DNA of 64,000 nucleotides from Symsagittifera roscoffensis (GCF_963678635.1 NC_087066.1:14480171-14544170); one strand, 5' to 3'. Positions 22,201 through 34,520 are shown, counted from the first letter of the stretch. Notes: a model not told the origin generated them from the sequence alone. Made by a program: numbers and translations.

Positions 22201-22774
22201 CAGAAGTAGAAACTATTCACATAATCGAAATAGAAGTTATTCGAACAATCGAAATCAGAATTACCCGAACAATCGATCAAGAAATAACTCATATAACAGA
22301 TCAAACTATCACAGACCAAACAACAATTATCAAAACAGATCACGGAATAATTCACAAAACCGAAATTCAAGTTATAATAATCAATATAGAAATTATTCGC
22401 AATCACCACATAGGAATAATAACCATTATAATAAATCTAAACATCGATACAGAAGTAGTACACCAAAACATCAAAGACATATTAATCAAGTACAGTCAAA
22501 TGAAGAAACAACATCAGACCCCCCAGGTATTGATGACACAGGAAATAACGAACTACAACTAAATCAAATAAACTGTGGATCATCAGACACAGAAAGTGAT
22601 ACAGAAAATACCATTTCCATCAATATGATAGCAGTCGAAAACGACTACGAACCTATTATATATGAACAACGTTTTACATCACATATATATGAAAATCAAT
22701 TGGAACTCCTTCACAATTATTATATTGAACCCATCAATACTACACAAACTGCACAGGAAAAAAAACAAAATTAA
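19254..22774 (+). pseudogene. Gag of the large Ty3 element, interrupted
   Basis: The frame from MSHSHTQSDDSPDD is interrupted by TGA 19740, TAA 20202, TGA 20523 and TAG 21555. A frameshift in the A-run near 21510 then moves the reading to the frame of 21602-22774. A capsid-like region lies around 21060-21500 (DYLNAVTANLILNIGP, TLDGAAQKWFSVLP, WKRFTQEFSKMF). A single CCHC zinc knuckle, CNYCRRYGHSISEC, is at about 21780-21830. Behind it is an unusually long Arg/Ser/Asn/Tyr-rich tail (about 22000-22450) that should bind RNA. The Gln/Pro-rich N-terminal half is far longer than usual Ty3 Gag. The end overlaps the pol frame by about 110 nt in a different frame. Confidence 0.8.
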
Positions 22775-25700
22775 CACGGTAAACAAACCCAATGAAAATG
22801 ACAAAACAAAATGTCTAAACACAAATCATATTTACCAAAATATACAAAAAGAACAACCCAGAGAAAAAATTTGGACAATACCATTTCTCTTAGAAAGTCC
22901 AAGAAACAAAGAATTTCAACCACCAGATCTTGAAATTGATTTTTTAATTGATTCAGGAGCAGAATCAAACATTATTAACATTCCCAAATGGAATGAAATC
23001 AAAACATTACACCCAAAATTAACGCCTCTTGCAACCTCTAGTAAACTAGCAACAGCACAAGGATCAACATTAGTAAATTATGGAAAAGTTCAATTATTCC
23101 TCCTCCCCACAAGAACAATGGAGCAAAATAAAATTCTAAGCAAACCATTTAAACAAATATTTCATATCACTGATATTAAACACAATATCATTCGCATACC
23201 ATTTATCTCGAAATATATACCAACAATCAACATCTTGAATAGTAAAATACTAATCAAAGATAAGTACACAAAAACAAAAAATACAGCTCTAACATTTTTT
23301 CAATGATTAAATAAACAACCACCATTCTTTTCAAAATTTTATCCAATTTATAACTAACAACGGAAACACCTGAAACCACTATCAGGAAATATATATAACT
23401 TTTCAATAAAACAAGTTCACCAATATGATAAAAGTCAAAATAAACAACAACTCTTTATGTCAGACTTTGAGTTTAAACCTATCCATAAGTTTTTCAAAAT
23501 CACGATTTCATCTATAAAATATTTGAAAAATACGAATTCAGACATCATTTCGTTACATGTGTATAACAATACACCGTATCAAGTAACATTACCTTTAGGA
23601 CTTTTAGGATATTGCGAAACAAACGCTACAATATCACCCGAACATAAAAAAGCATACCGCGTAAATAATATACTCCAATTATTAGATATTGGTCAATCCA
23701 CAATTCTTAACGAAGAACTATCCATAAATAATATAATAAGTAATGAAAAAAAAAATACAGATTTTTTCACAAAAACCCCATATTTCAAACCTACATTCAA
23801 TATAACAAACTACACAAAAGAACAACAACAATTTTTAACGATGTTTAACTTTGAACACTCGCAAATTACACAAATCGAATTTGACAAACTAGCAAAACAA
23901 CTGTTAAAATATTTAACAGTCTATGATACATCAAAATTTGACGTTGGAAAAATCAGTTCATCACTACATCTCCCGTTAAAACCCGACGCAGTTTTCAAAA
24001 AACAAAGAGCTAGTAAAGTACCAATTCATTTACACGACAAAGTAAATAGATTACTCGATATTTTAGAACAATACAAAATTATCTCACCAGTAAACAAAGA
24101 AGAACAACCAAAAGGAAACACATTTATTAACCCTGTTATCATCCTAGCCAAAGGAGAATCATTAAAAATAGTTTTAGACGCTAGATATCTTAATTCACTA
24201 ATAGACGAATCAAAATGCAATTGGCCTATTGAACCAATACAAGTTATTTTAACAAAAATAAACGGAAAAAACTTTGCAACCGCAGATATGAATAGTGCAT
24301 ACAATCAAATCCCACTAGATGAACAATCACGACGTTTAACACAATTTGTTATTGGAAATCAACAATATGAATTCAACCGCCTATTCTATGGAATATCCAT
24401 AGGACCAGCAGCATTTTCAGCTTTTATGAGCAAAATTTTTAGACCACTAATACTTAAGAAAAACGCAATCACCGATTTAGACGATGGTTTTATGCAATCA
24501 CAGACAAAAGAAGAAATGTTTACAGTTTTAGAACACTATCATAAAATACTTCAGAACGAAAATCTGAAGGCCGCCCCCGATAAATCACACTTCTTTTTAA
24601 CACGAGTTAAATTTTTAGGACATAATATAGAAAGAAACACAATCACTCCATTAAAATCACGCATTGATGCTATATAAAAACTTCAACCACCAACAAACAA
24701 AAAGAAAATCCAAGAATTCCTTGGAATGTTAAATTTCTTAAGCAAATACGTTTATAAAATGCAATTATATTTAAGACCATTCTATAATATCCTCAGACAA
24801 CAAAATAATTTTGAATGGACCACTGAACATCAAACACGATTTGAAGAAATTAAAAAACTTTTAACTGAACAAATTTCAAACACAATTCCAGATCCAAATC
24901 AACCATTCTATGCAATGTGCGATGCTTCAAATTTTGGCATCGGCGCAGCATTACTACAATCACACAATGGTACAAATTAAATGAACCTTGTATCAGCAAA
25001 TTCTCGATTATTCACTCAAGCAGAGCTACGACTCTCAACTTTAATGAGAGAATGTACAGCTATAATTTAGACGCTTACAGAATATGAATTTCTGATACCT
25101 GGATCGAAACATCCAACAGTTCTATTCACAGATCATAAACCAATCATTTTTCTCTTTACACAAAAGTCAAATCCAAATCACCGAGTTTATAGATTTCAAT
25201 TAATTCTAATGAAATTTCCAAACTTACATATAGTTTGGACAGCAGGAAAGAATCTTGCATTACCAGACACATTAAGTCGAAATAAACCACCTGAATTACT
25301 TACACGAAAAACTACAGTTGAAATACCCAAAAATATAAAATTTTACCTGGCAGAAAACGAAACATCACCCCGACTAGAATGCAAATATGCAGTAAAAACT
25401 GACATTGAACAATCACAGATAAATATTCTACAACACTTCCCACTTTACTTAGATTGCCAAAATAACCACTACGAAGTTGATCTACTTGGAACATCAACTT
25501 TCAAACCAATTCCATATTCACAATGGATAAGAAATAACACTCAACAAAAACGAATAAAACACCACTCAAATAAAAAAGACCTTTTTCCGTTAATTGAAAA
25601 AGAAAATTTAACTGATAAAATAAATTTATCAGGACCACAAACAAATGATTCAAAATACACAATAAATCAAGTTTTTGACCTCCACGACCCACATGACACA

Positions 25701-27505
25701 ATTCCTTTATCTAAATTAGAAATTGAAAACATTTTTCTCCCCCCAACAGATAAAATTACAATTAATACCTTGAAACAAAATCAAAATCTTGACCCAGTAA
25801 TTAAACAACTAAAATCATGGCACAAATACAAAACTAAGCCCGTAAAAGCAGATACAACAATTTTAGGAAATAAAACACTCCTCCGATATTTCCGAAAATT
25901 TAATAATACAACAGTTAATGAAAACACAGACCTTCTAGAATGTCAATTAAATGATTCTACAGTTCCCTGTCTCCCTTTAAGTATGATTCTAATAGCTTTT
26001 AATATTTCACATACACAAAACATTAAAGGACACTCTGGATCAGAGTAAATGTATTCAAATTTCCTACAAAATTTTTATTTCCCAAATGCACCAATTTGGA
26101 TAAAAATACTATGCAAGGATTGTATAGTATGTCAGTTAAATAAACCTTATCCAAATCAAAAACAAATAGCATAAAAACAAGATTTTAAAGGACAAAGTTT
26201 ATATTTTAACCACCGTATTTCATTCGATACAAAAGGACCAATTTCACCATCATCTGAAGGAAACTCCTACATTATGGTAATTGTTGACGCATTTACACAT
26301 TATGTAGCACTCAACCCAGTACCACATTGTAACGCTTATTACGCTTACACAACACTTTATGAACACTGGATAGCCAAATTCGGATTACCCGAAATTTTAG
26401 TTACAGACAACGGTACAGAATTTATAAATAATGAAATCATCACACTATGTCATTTATATAACATTAAGCACAAACCGCGTACATCTCATGCACCTTGGAC
26501 AAACGGTTTAGTCGAAGGTATGAACCTTTCACTACAAGAATATCTTAGATGTATCATAAATGGAAAAGACACAAAATACACCGAATGGTCAGCAGATGTA
26601 AAATTATTTCCCTTAGCATATAATTCACAAATTACGACAACTCTAGGAATGTCACATATGAAATGGTTTTTAATCAAAAACCACGTAAACCAATTATGTT
26701 TACAGCAAACTCTCATAAAAATGGACAAGATCTTTGTCAACCAAATAAAGACTCAATTTGTTATAACCTACCTTTACACACACATGATGAAGATCATTTT
26801 CATCACCCACAAATCCTTAAATTAGCCTCCGGTACACACACCGAATGGATTTTAAATAGAGATAAAAAACACAACGAAATTTACCAAAAAGAAACAAAAA
26901 AATTGTTACAAAGGCAAAACATTAACGAACAAATAAATTCACGCTTTACACCAGCCTCCGATTTAAAAATTGGAACATTTGTCTTAATACCTAATTTTAA
27001 TACACAAAAAGGAATTTCTAAAAAATTATAACCCCTTCGTAAAGGACCATACCAAATAACTGCCAAACCCACTGACGTAACATATAAAGTCACCGATCCA
27101 GACCAAAAAGAAATTGTTCAACATAGAAACAATCTATTGCCTTACTACCCAAAAGAATACGCACTACGCGAACTAACTCAATTATATTTTTTCACAGGTT
27201 TAAAAGTTATTCAAAATCACCCACATACGGAAAATGAAATAAATGAACAAAATGACATTCACCTTGAAAAACAAAATAAAAAATCAACTACAACCAAAAA
27301 CAATACAAAAAAGCTAGATCAAAATGTACCTCAAAAAGAAAGAAAAAATAGAAGAATGGTAGAAAAAAATATACCCCAAGAACAAGTCGAGAAATCAGAA
27401 CGTAGAGAGTCATCACGACTAAGAAATCAACCACGTAAAAACTACAAAACATTCATCCCACAATCTAAAATATTAAACAAAGTTGAATTTCAAAAACAGC
27501 TTTAA
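22662..27505 (+). pseudogene. Pol of the large Ty3 element (PR-RT-RH-IN), interrupted
   Basis: Protease with FLIDSGAESN near 22945. RT from about 23990 with MNSAYNQIPLDEQSRRLTQF and GISIGPAAFSAFM. The catalytic box reads TDLDDG at about 24475, instead of the usual YLDD(V/I), so the Tyr is lost. RNase H begins CDASNFGIGAALLQ at 24919 and includes TDHKPI. Integrase has the zinc finger (H..H before 26040, CKDCIVCQ at 26117) and the DDE core (VIVDAFTHY, VTDNGTEF, NGLVEG). Stops: TGA 23304, TAA 23355, TAA 24675, TAA 24978, TAG 25066, TAA 26046, TAA 26172, TAA 27029. A one-base deletion near 26650 shifts the frame before the integrase C-terminus. The C-terminal tail is Lys/Gln/Asn-rich. It lies in a different frame from the Gag tail, so it needed frameshifting or separate expression. 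Confidence 0.85.
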
Positions 27506-28113
27506 TTTTAAAATTTAATACTATTTGCACTTCTGAAACATTTTGAACTTTCATTTTTCAAAATAACATGCTGCAAACACGCAGCGATTCTAGTTCAAAA
27601 TTAACCAATAGGATTCATTCAATCCGTCACCTTCTATAACTCTAACACAAACCAATTAGACGAAAGATATTAAACTCCAGGCATATCTATAACTATAACT
27701 TTACAACCTCCAGGTCAAAAATAAGCAGACCACTCAAACTTGACAACTAAATTAAATACCACCATAATATCATAACCCTCCCTTATCTAATAACGCAAAG
27801 ATCAACAATATTTTCCCAATTCAGACCTCAAAAACCCCAAAAACAAAAATGTTAAATTAGCCTAAAGTACAAGTACGACCATATTCATTTAGCCTAAAGT
27901 ACAAAAATCTCAAAAATACCCCAGATCACCTGACAAACAAAAATAAAGTAAAAGAAGACCTCCCGAACACCAACAACTTCTCACAAAACTTTTGTGAGCC
28001 AACAACTTTTCACAAAACCCAACCCACTTGTCAAAAAACCAATAAATAATTCGACCACACTTGAAAATTGCCCCAAACAATAAAAAATATTCGACCAAGA
28101 AGCCATTTCTTAA
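27506..28113 (+). other. Spacer between pol and the membrane ORF
   Basis: About 600 bases without a usable ORF but with the same A-rich, G-poor composition as the element. It contains short repeats (TTAGCCTAAAGTACAA at about 27857 and 27889; CAACAACTT-CTCACAAAACTT words at about 27970-28015). A splice acceptor for a subgenomic message could sit here, but none can be singled out. Confidence 0.4.
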
Positions 28114-29526
28114 ATGCTCTTCTCTCGATCAGTCAACATAATTTTCAACATTTTCATAAACTTTTTATCAATACTTAAACTTTTATTCATATTTCTCTTT
28201 GATACTTTTGAAGCTTTTATAATAATTTTAATCATTTTTTGCAATATTTTTTTAATTTTCTATTACCTATTTGAAATATATCTCCAACTTTCCCAAGTCA
28301 TTGACCATATTCACAGGTACAAAAACCCAAAATTTATTTAAATAATACGAAACATTTTTAGTAGAACAGATATTTTTTTACTATTTGTAATTTTTATAAC
28401 ATTTTTATCATCCCTCATATTGACAATATGCAAATGTATAAAGAAGGCAATCATAACATTCGCCTTAGCAACAATCCTTCTAATCCTTTTTTTAGAAGAA
28501 TACACTACAATAAACATAAATTTTTTCACTAAAAAGAAATCAATCAAAAAACCCTCAAAAATTGCTAACCAACAATCACACAGTCAGTCTTCACCGACAA
28601 CATCCCAAGAAAACCCGACACCACCTACAACTACCCAAAATCCCCAAACATCTACACAAATTTCTTTCCAAGATAACCCATATACTTTTGAAGAACGACA
28701 CGCTCGCTCATCTGAACCACTAGAACCAGTTCAGCGACAGGCACCTCTAAGTGAACCAAAATATAACTTGTACCCAACACTACCACAAGAATTAAGTAGA
28801 AAACGAAATATTAGTCAAAACCAAAATACAGTTGAAATAAATAGACAAATTATACATCCACGACGAAATAGAAATTTTCAAACCCCCCGAGTTCATTTTG
28901 ATATACCCCAATCCCCATCACCAAATACTCCGGAAAACCCAATTAGCATATTACCGGAAACCCCTACACTTCTTTCACAACGTAGCACCTCAAGTCTACC
29001 CTCAGATTACTTAGGTTCAACACCAACATCTGAACAAATACGTGAAAATCCCTTTAACCCCCCAAACCAATTATCACGACTACCATATTGGACAACACAA
29101 TCATTCACACAAGGTGAACCAAATTTAATAAATGATCCAATAGATATTTCTACAGATACAACAACATCATCATCACTACCAGAAACATTATCACTACCAT
29201 CAACACCATCAATAAGCCAGATTTCACCGACGCTTTTCCCTTTAAATTTCCCAAATAACCTCGACGCTAGATATCGAGAACAATCATCAACAAATATCCC
29301 TTTAAGATTAGACTGGAACACATTCACAGCACCCCCACCATTATTTGGACAACACCCAGAAATTAACCGACTCCACAACTGGGCACTCCATAGACTACAG
29401 TATAGACAAGACATCCACGAAGACATTCGTGACCATAACATCCAAATACTCCAACAAAATAGTCTTCAATTAAAATTTGAAATCACGGTTAAACTAAACA
29501 ACATTGCTCAACATCCATCCCACTAA
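28114..29526 (+). pseudogene. Multi-pass membrane, Ser/Thr/Pro-rich accessory ORF of the large Ty3 element
   Basis: One frame of about 470 codons with a single TAA at 28339-28341. The first about 130 residues contain several long hydrophobic runs (for example FNIFINFLSILKLLFIFLF and ALATILLILFLEEY), giving roughly four membrane passes. The rest is a Ser/Thr/Pro/Gln-rich region of about 250 residues (SQSSPTTSQENPTPPTTTQ). A compact C-terminus with WNTFTAPPPLFGQHPEINRL and a helical tail follows. It sits between pol and the Env-like ORF, where Ty3 elements normally have nothing. I recognise no family. It could be a membrane anchor or regulatory accessory protein. Composition links it firmly to the element. 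Confidence 0.6.
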
Positions 29527-29663
29527 ACCCACCTAATATAACACCTCAATCACTACCAACACCATTCATAACAACTGAAGTAATATATAAATACGACAGA
29601 TATACCAAAAAGACAATTGGTTACATCACATTTTCTTAACCCGTACTCAGGATTATCATACAC

Positions 29664-32282
29664 ATGTATATTCTAAAAATATTGATATTCCTCCAACTCT
29701 TTTTTCTAATAATCTCCGATCAGAACATAAATCCTTCTCCCCGCACAGGACCCCAAGACTTATTAGTAACACATTACGATTGTGAAGAAAATGAACAAAA
29801 AACAAGACACAAATATGCAATAAATCAAATATCACAATGCGAAACGGAACCACAAGCTATAGAAAATACAAATATAATAGCGACATTATATTCAAAAGCC
29901 CGAGCAACAACAATCATAGGATATAAATTTACAGCAACATTTTCCGAAAAGAAAGTACATTGTTCTCAAGTTTCAAACGGAAATAAAAACCGACTTGACC
30001 ATGAATCATTCTACCAAAGTAATATAGAACGACTTCTACATCTCAATCCCGATGATTGTAAAAACGAACTACTCAGACTAAACATCACAAGAAATAAAAA
30101 CACCGACAGAAAAATAGTATATTTTCAAGTCTTTGCCGATTCTGTACATCAAGCAGAACTTGAAAGATATCAAGGACACATTAGACTAGATGAAAAACAC
30201 CCATACAACGGCGCACACGGAAGATTAACTTATGACATACACGATAAGCACTGGATACCACACATTGGTATAAATAATCCATCAAACTGCAAAGCAGACA
30301 CAAAAAATAAAGGATATCAAGAAATAATGTTTTTCGATTGGAAAATACAACTCGAAAAAATACAACTCACACGAGATTTATTTGACAACACAATGATCTA
30401 TCAAGGAATTAGACTACCTTGTAAAAACGATCAAAGTTATTGTGATCCTACAACACGGACACAAGCAACATTTGTTTGGTTTCCCGAAGATACATGTGCA
30501 ACATTTCAAGTAGCAAAAATACACGCTCGAATGATAAAATTTCACGAAAAATATTTCATACAATCAATTCCATATGAACAAGTTCATCCATCACGAAAAC
30601 AAAGTACTGATTTTCGAAATATCCATAATATAGAAAATAAATTAACACGTTTTCAAATATATCAAGAAACAGAAATCGCATGCAAATACAGAAATCCACT
30701 TCACAAAACACAATATTCTGAAATATTAGTTGAATACGAAAAAGGTTTCAACATGACCACTGGAAAAATAAAAATTGACCCCTATGCCACAGGTCATCCT
30801 CTACACAAAGGAACATCATATATACCAGTTAATTTTCAAAAAAGTAATGGTCAACCTGGTGGACATCTAAAGCCACATGACACTAGAAGCACTAGTTTAC
30901 AAGAACTATCACTAATGAATAATTCTTTTTTTGGTAATATCCACTATGATATTCAATTAGATATGAAGTTAGACTACACGATTAGTCGATTTTTTCAAAA
31001 AATGTCACTCTCCGAATTAGAAACACTTCATCAACTATGCGAATTAGAAAGGACACAAATCCTACAGTCACTTGCACTAGCAGTATTAAAAATACCCTAC
31101 GCAGGATATTTATTATCAGGAAATAGATCAAATTTTCTAGACTACGAAGGAAACATTTTATGGTTATATACTTGTACCAAAAAAGTATCACCACTATATG
31201 TTTTTGAAGATAAAAGATGCTATAAAAAAATCCCTATCTTTTATAAAAATAAAGTACATTTTGTTGACACACTTTCAAGACGAACGTATATTTGGGATAC
31301 CGCAGTCCCATGTGGATCAGAAAATAGCCACAATGTAGTACAATTGAACCCTGATGAAGATAAATATTATCTTCTTACCCCATACCCCACGTTAATGCAA
31401 TCACTCAAAAAATTTTTACCCGAAAGCATCAGAGCTATTGCTCGAAACCCAAATATTGAATTACATTCAATTGGAATATATTCAAAATCCGATATCCAAC
31501 ATCACATTAGAACACAATAATTCAAGGAATTATTAACACAAATGGACACTATACAAAGACAATCAATTGACCAAAACTTACGCAAACTTGCCGAAACCGC
31601 AGGATTTGCAGATATCTATACACAAGATTATAGCGGATATTTTAAAGACATTAAAGACTATATATATCTAAACGGTGAAAAATACAGACCACAAGATATT
31701 TCACCTATAAATATCTTTAGCTTTGTTACACTAAAAAATGAAATTCTAGATTTTCTAGGATGGCCCTATTACATCTTAGAAAAATTAACTATCTTATACG
31801 CAATGTTTAACTTTATAAGATTTCTTTTTTCACTTTTAAAAGGAATCTATAATACATGCGCTATACACACACAAGTAAATAGACAAGCAAGTGTAGCACG
31901 CATACTATTTGCAGGATTCTTTGGAATTTTTTCATCATCAATAAACAAAATTCTTCTAGACGCACAAATAAAAGAATATAACACAAAAATAGCGACAAGA
32001 CAGAACACGTACAACGAAGAACATAATAATATAGAAGTAACGCCTACAGCACCACAGTTGCCACCCCTACCACATAACCATCCATTATCCTTAGTCCCAC
32101 GAAATTTCCGAAATCTAGCAATAACACATAACCCAAATTTTAGACCAAACATATCGCAAAGTCCCATACAACATGTAATGACACATCATTCACAAGATGA
32201 TAATACATATGAACAAATTATCGAACAACCCCATACCGCCGCTTTTCAGTCTCAAAATAATAATTTTTTTAGCCCACGATGA
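29664..32282 (+). pseudogene. Env-like membrane glycoprotein of the large Ty3 element, one stop
   Basis: One frame of about 872 codons interrupted by TAA at 31518-31520 near its middle. The N-terminus is a clear signal peptide (hydrophobic residues 3-17). The large Cys-containing ectodomain has several N-glycosylation sequons (for example NIT, NMT, NNS, NRS) and the words FPEDTCATFQVAKI and ARMIKFHEKYFI. After the stop, the frame continues through an amphipathic region and a long hydrophobic segment (ILEKLTILYAMFNFIRFLF), then a Pro/Asn-rich tail. The layout fits a retroelement envelope protein. I cannot place it in a viral glycoprotein class, and no furin-like site is obvious. The C-terminal codons overlap the next ORF. 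Confidence 0.65.
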
Positions 32283-33075
32283 GCCGACAACTTGGATCCC
32301 TACACCGCTCAAATTCCCATCCAACCAACCTCAACACCCAATTACAATAATTCCACTTTTTGCTTTCCCGCCACCCGATTTTCCAACTAGTAATATAACA
32401 TCAAGCATGAATTCGGATACTAATTCAGATATTTCAGTTTTATACTCCATTTCACAACTCAATAACCCTAATATAGAAACCCCTGACGAATTTGCAGACT
32501 CCGAACCATCTCCATCCAATAATTTTCAAACCAACTTCTCATTTTTTTCAAAGCCCCCTTTTCAACCAATCCCACCAAACAACCCACTCCCGTCCGTTTC
32601 TACTCCCTCTTATGCTTCACAAGTAACCCGAACCTATTCTCCATTTCATTCCGACCGATCATCTAATTCTCCCGATACTCCACAAATCTCCCAAGAACTC
32701 GATAATTTCATCACCCTACAACAACAACTAATACACCCTAACACCCTCACTATAAATAAGATTTCCTCCACAATAGAATCCTCAAACCCACCTACTCCTA
32801 CACCCTCCTCAGCTTATACTGCATCATTAGCACAATCATCCACATCCACCGAATCATCAAATAGCACTAACCGAGCTGATCGCACTTTTAAAAGAAAATT
32901 CCCAAACCATCCATTCCCGACCAAACCAGGAACAGCCTGCGAATATATTATTCATCCACACCACACTAACACGAAAGATTTTCTAGCAATCACCTTACCT
33001 TCATTTCCACAATATACTTTAAACACACCCAACGACACTAACGACACACGAAGTTTTGTAGATGAACATGTTTAA
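32197..33075 (+). CDS. Ser/Pro/Thr/Asn-rich accessory ORF downstream of Env
   Basis: 292 codons from the first ATG, overlapping the end of the Env-like ORF by 86 nt in another frame. An internal ATG at 32404 is an alternative start. The middle is low-complexity Ser/Pro/Thr/Asn. The C-terminal 60 residues are more structured: a basic KRKFPNHPFP, then CEYIIHPHHTNTKDFLAITLPSF. No domain recognised. Unlike gag-pol it has no internal stop. Similar composition and overlap show it belongs to the retroelement, not to the host. Confidence 0.5.
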   Translation: MIIHMNKLSNNPIPPLFSLKIIIFLAHDEPTTWIPTPLKFPSNQPQHPITIIPLFAFPPPDFPTSNITSSMNSDTNSDISVLYSISQLNNPNIETPDEFADSEPSPSNNFQTNFSFFSKPPFQPIPPNNPLPSVSTPSYASQVTRTYSPFHSDRSSNSPDTPQISQELDNFITLQQQLIHPNTLTINKISSTIESSNPPTPTPSSAYTASLAQSSTSTESSNSTNRADRTFKRKFPNHPFPTKPGTACEYIIHPHHTNTKDFLAITLPSFPQYTLNTPNDTNDTRSFVDEHV

Positions 33076-33170
33076 ATGCCTACACTTCATTGGACCACAT
33101 ATTATCATTTTACTAATCCACTTGCCTGCCACTATCTAATACTCATAGCGATATAGAAAAGAATAAAGAT

Positions 33171-33800
33171 ATGCTATATAGACTCACTGCAGCACTAACA
33201 CCTATACAATTTACTTATATAGGATATAAAAAATCACTAAAAACATTCACTGCACCCCGAGCTAACGAATTTACACTAGAATTTTACGACCATAATATCA
33301 TCCGAACTAATCAAGACCAATTTTTAGATGACGACCGCTTCGCTAACCCACAACTAACAGAAAAATTCTTCGTCAAAACATCATATGTATTCACACTCAA
33401 TATTTTTGATCGAAAATATGATCACATCATTTCTGAAGCAATAACTGATATGCAAGCTTACGAAAGTTTTAAAGAAAAATTTCAATTGTTTTCACTAACC
33501 TTCCACTTCCTTGCAGCACATGAACGCGATTTGCACTGCTCACACGACATTATGTTACGCACTAAACAAACCCACACATATACATACTATCGCTTCATAC
33601 AAAATCATTTTGATCTACACACTCCATCAAGACAACCACACCACCGTTTTCAGTTTCTTAACTCGAAGTACACTTCGCCATTTTTTCTAAATTTCACATA
33701 TTGCATCAAAGATACTAACCTCCACGGCATCCTCCGCAATTATGACCCAATAACACAAATGTATATATTTTGTCCCATCACGAAGACCTTTAATGCTGAA
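33171..33800 (+). CDS. 3' accessory ORF of the large Ty3 element, cut by the assembly gap
   Basis: At least 210 codons from ATG 33171, open up to the Ns. The composition is that of a folded protein with many aromatic and His residues (for example TFHFLAAHERDLHC and YRFIQNHFDLHT). No signal peptide or membrane segment is seen. No family recognised. The true end lies in or just after the gap; the first stop beyond the gap depends on the unknown frame. Confidence 0.5.
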
Positions 33801-34000
33801 NNNNNNNNNNNNNNNNNNNNNNNNNNNNNNNNNNNNNNNNNNNNNNNNNNNNNNNNNNNNNNNNNNNNNNNNNNNNNNNNNNNNNNNNNNNNNNNNNNNN
33901 NNNNNNNNNNNNNNNNNNNNNNNNNNNNNNNNNNNNNNNNNNNNNNNNNNNNNNNNNNNNNNNNNNNNNNNNNNNNNNNNNNNNNNNNNNNNNNNNNNNN
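33801..34000. other. Assembly gap (200 N)
   Basis: Exactly 200 Ns, probably a placeholder length. The real distance is unknown. Confidence 1.
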
Positions 34001-34097
34001 GTCAATTTTTACAGTTTTATCTACTAAATATACAAAGTAGATTTATTAAAAACCTTCTTTTGCCTTGATAACTCTATAACCAAAAATTTTATAGATT

Positions 34098-34114
34098 AAA
34101 AAAAGGGAAAAGGG
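34098..34114 (+). promoter_or_regulatory. Polypurine tract of the large Ty3 element
   Basis: Seventeen purines in a row, AAAAAAAGGGAAAAGGG, just after G-poor coding DNA. This is the expected plus-strand primer next to a 3' LTR. The following TTTGAAAGATGAG would then start U3, but no matching 5' copy was seen. Confidence 0.5.
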
Positions 34115-34329
34115 TTTGAAAGATGAGTCGCCATTACGAGACCCAAAGTGTGAACTAGATACGCGCAGATTTTGGTGTCTCCAGGTCTCTGGAATGCAGA
34201 GGCAAGTCTATAAACATGTTCCAAAATGTACGTTTATTTATTCAACTTACAAAATTTCCGTGTGTTCTGCGTACAAATACCTGTAACGTAAGCTTTGTCG
34301 GCACAATTGTTTTCTTCACAGATTTTGCG

Positions 34330-34520
34330 ACAAGGGAATACAGCCAGTAGTTCTGGATTCCGCAACTGTATGGGGATTCCTCAAAATGTGAGTGAATTCA
34401 CGAATGTAAGTCGAATCCCTGTACGCAAATATGAGCAGATTCCGCAAATTGTAAATGGATTCCGTCGTTGTAGGTGGACTCCGCTTAAGGCTGAGGATTC
34501 TGCCTCAGCGCAGGTTTACT
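34330..34520 (+). repeat. Degenerate tandem repeat, GGATTCCGCAA.TGTA units
   Basis: About eight units of 18-25 bp, each beginning with a version of GGATTCCGCAA followed by TGTAnnTG. Further single units appear at about 34550-34670. No gene in the interval. Confidence 0.6.

Larger units (their letters stand above)
18816..34114 (+). mobile_element. Very large Ty3-type retroelement with Env-like and accessory ORFs, decayed
   Basis: A single plus-strand coding series: a short basic ORF, gag, protease-RT-RNase H-integrase, a multi-pass membrane/PTS-rich ORF, an Env-like glycoprotein, and two more ORFs. It ends at a polypurine tract (34098-34114). Throughout, the plus strand is A-rich and very poor in G, unlike the flanks, and this shared composition binds the ORFs into one unit. 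Typical Ty3 elements are 5-8 kb, so at about 15 kb this is exceptional. Inactivating stops and two frameshifts are spread over gag-pol. LTRs were not identified, and a 200-N gap cuts the last ORF. Confidence 0.75.

Noticed and set aside
22122-22562. Ile/Thr/His-rich ORF overlapping the gag tail
   Set aside because: Mirror of the Arg/Ser/Asn repeat-like tail in another frame.
29007-29441. Minus-strand ORF opposite the PTS-rich ORF
   Set aside because: Arises from low G on the plus strand, which removes minus-strand stops; no domain.
33790-34068. Long ORFs across the N gap
   Set aside because: They are open only because the Ns translate as X. Nothing can be inferred.
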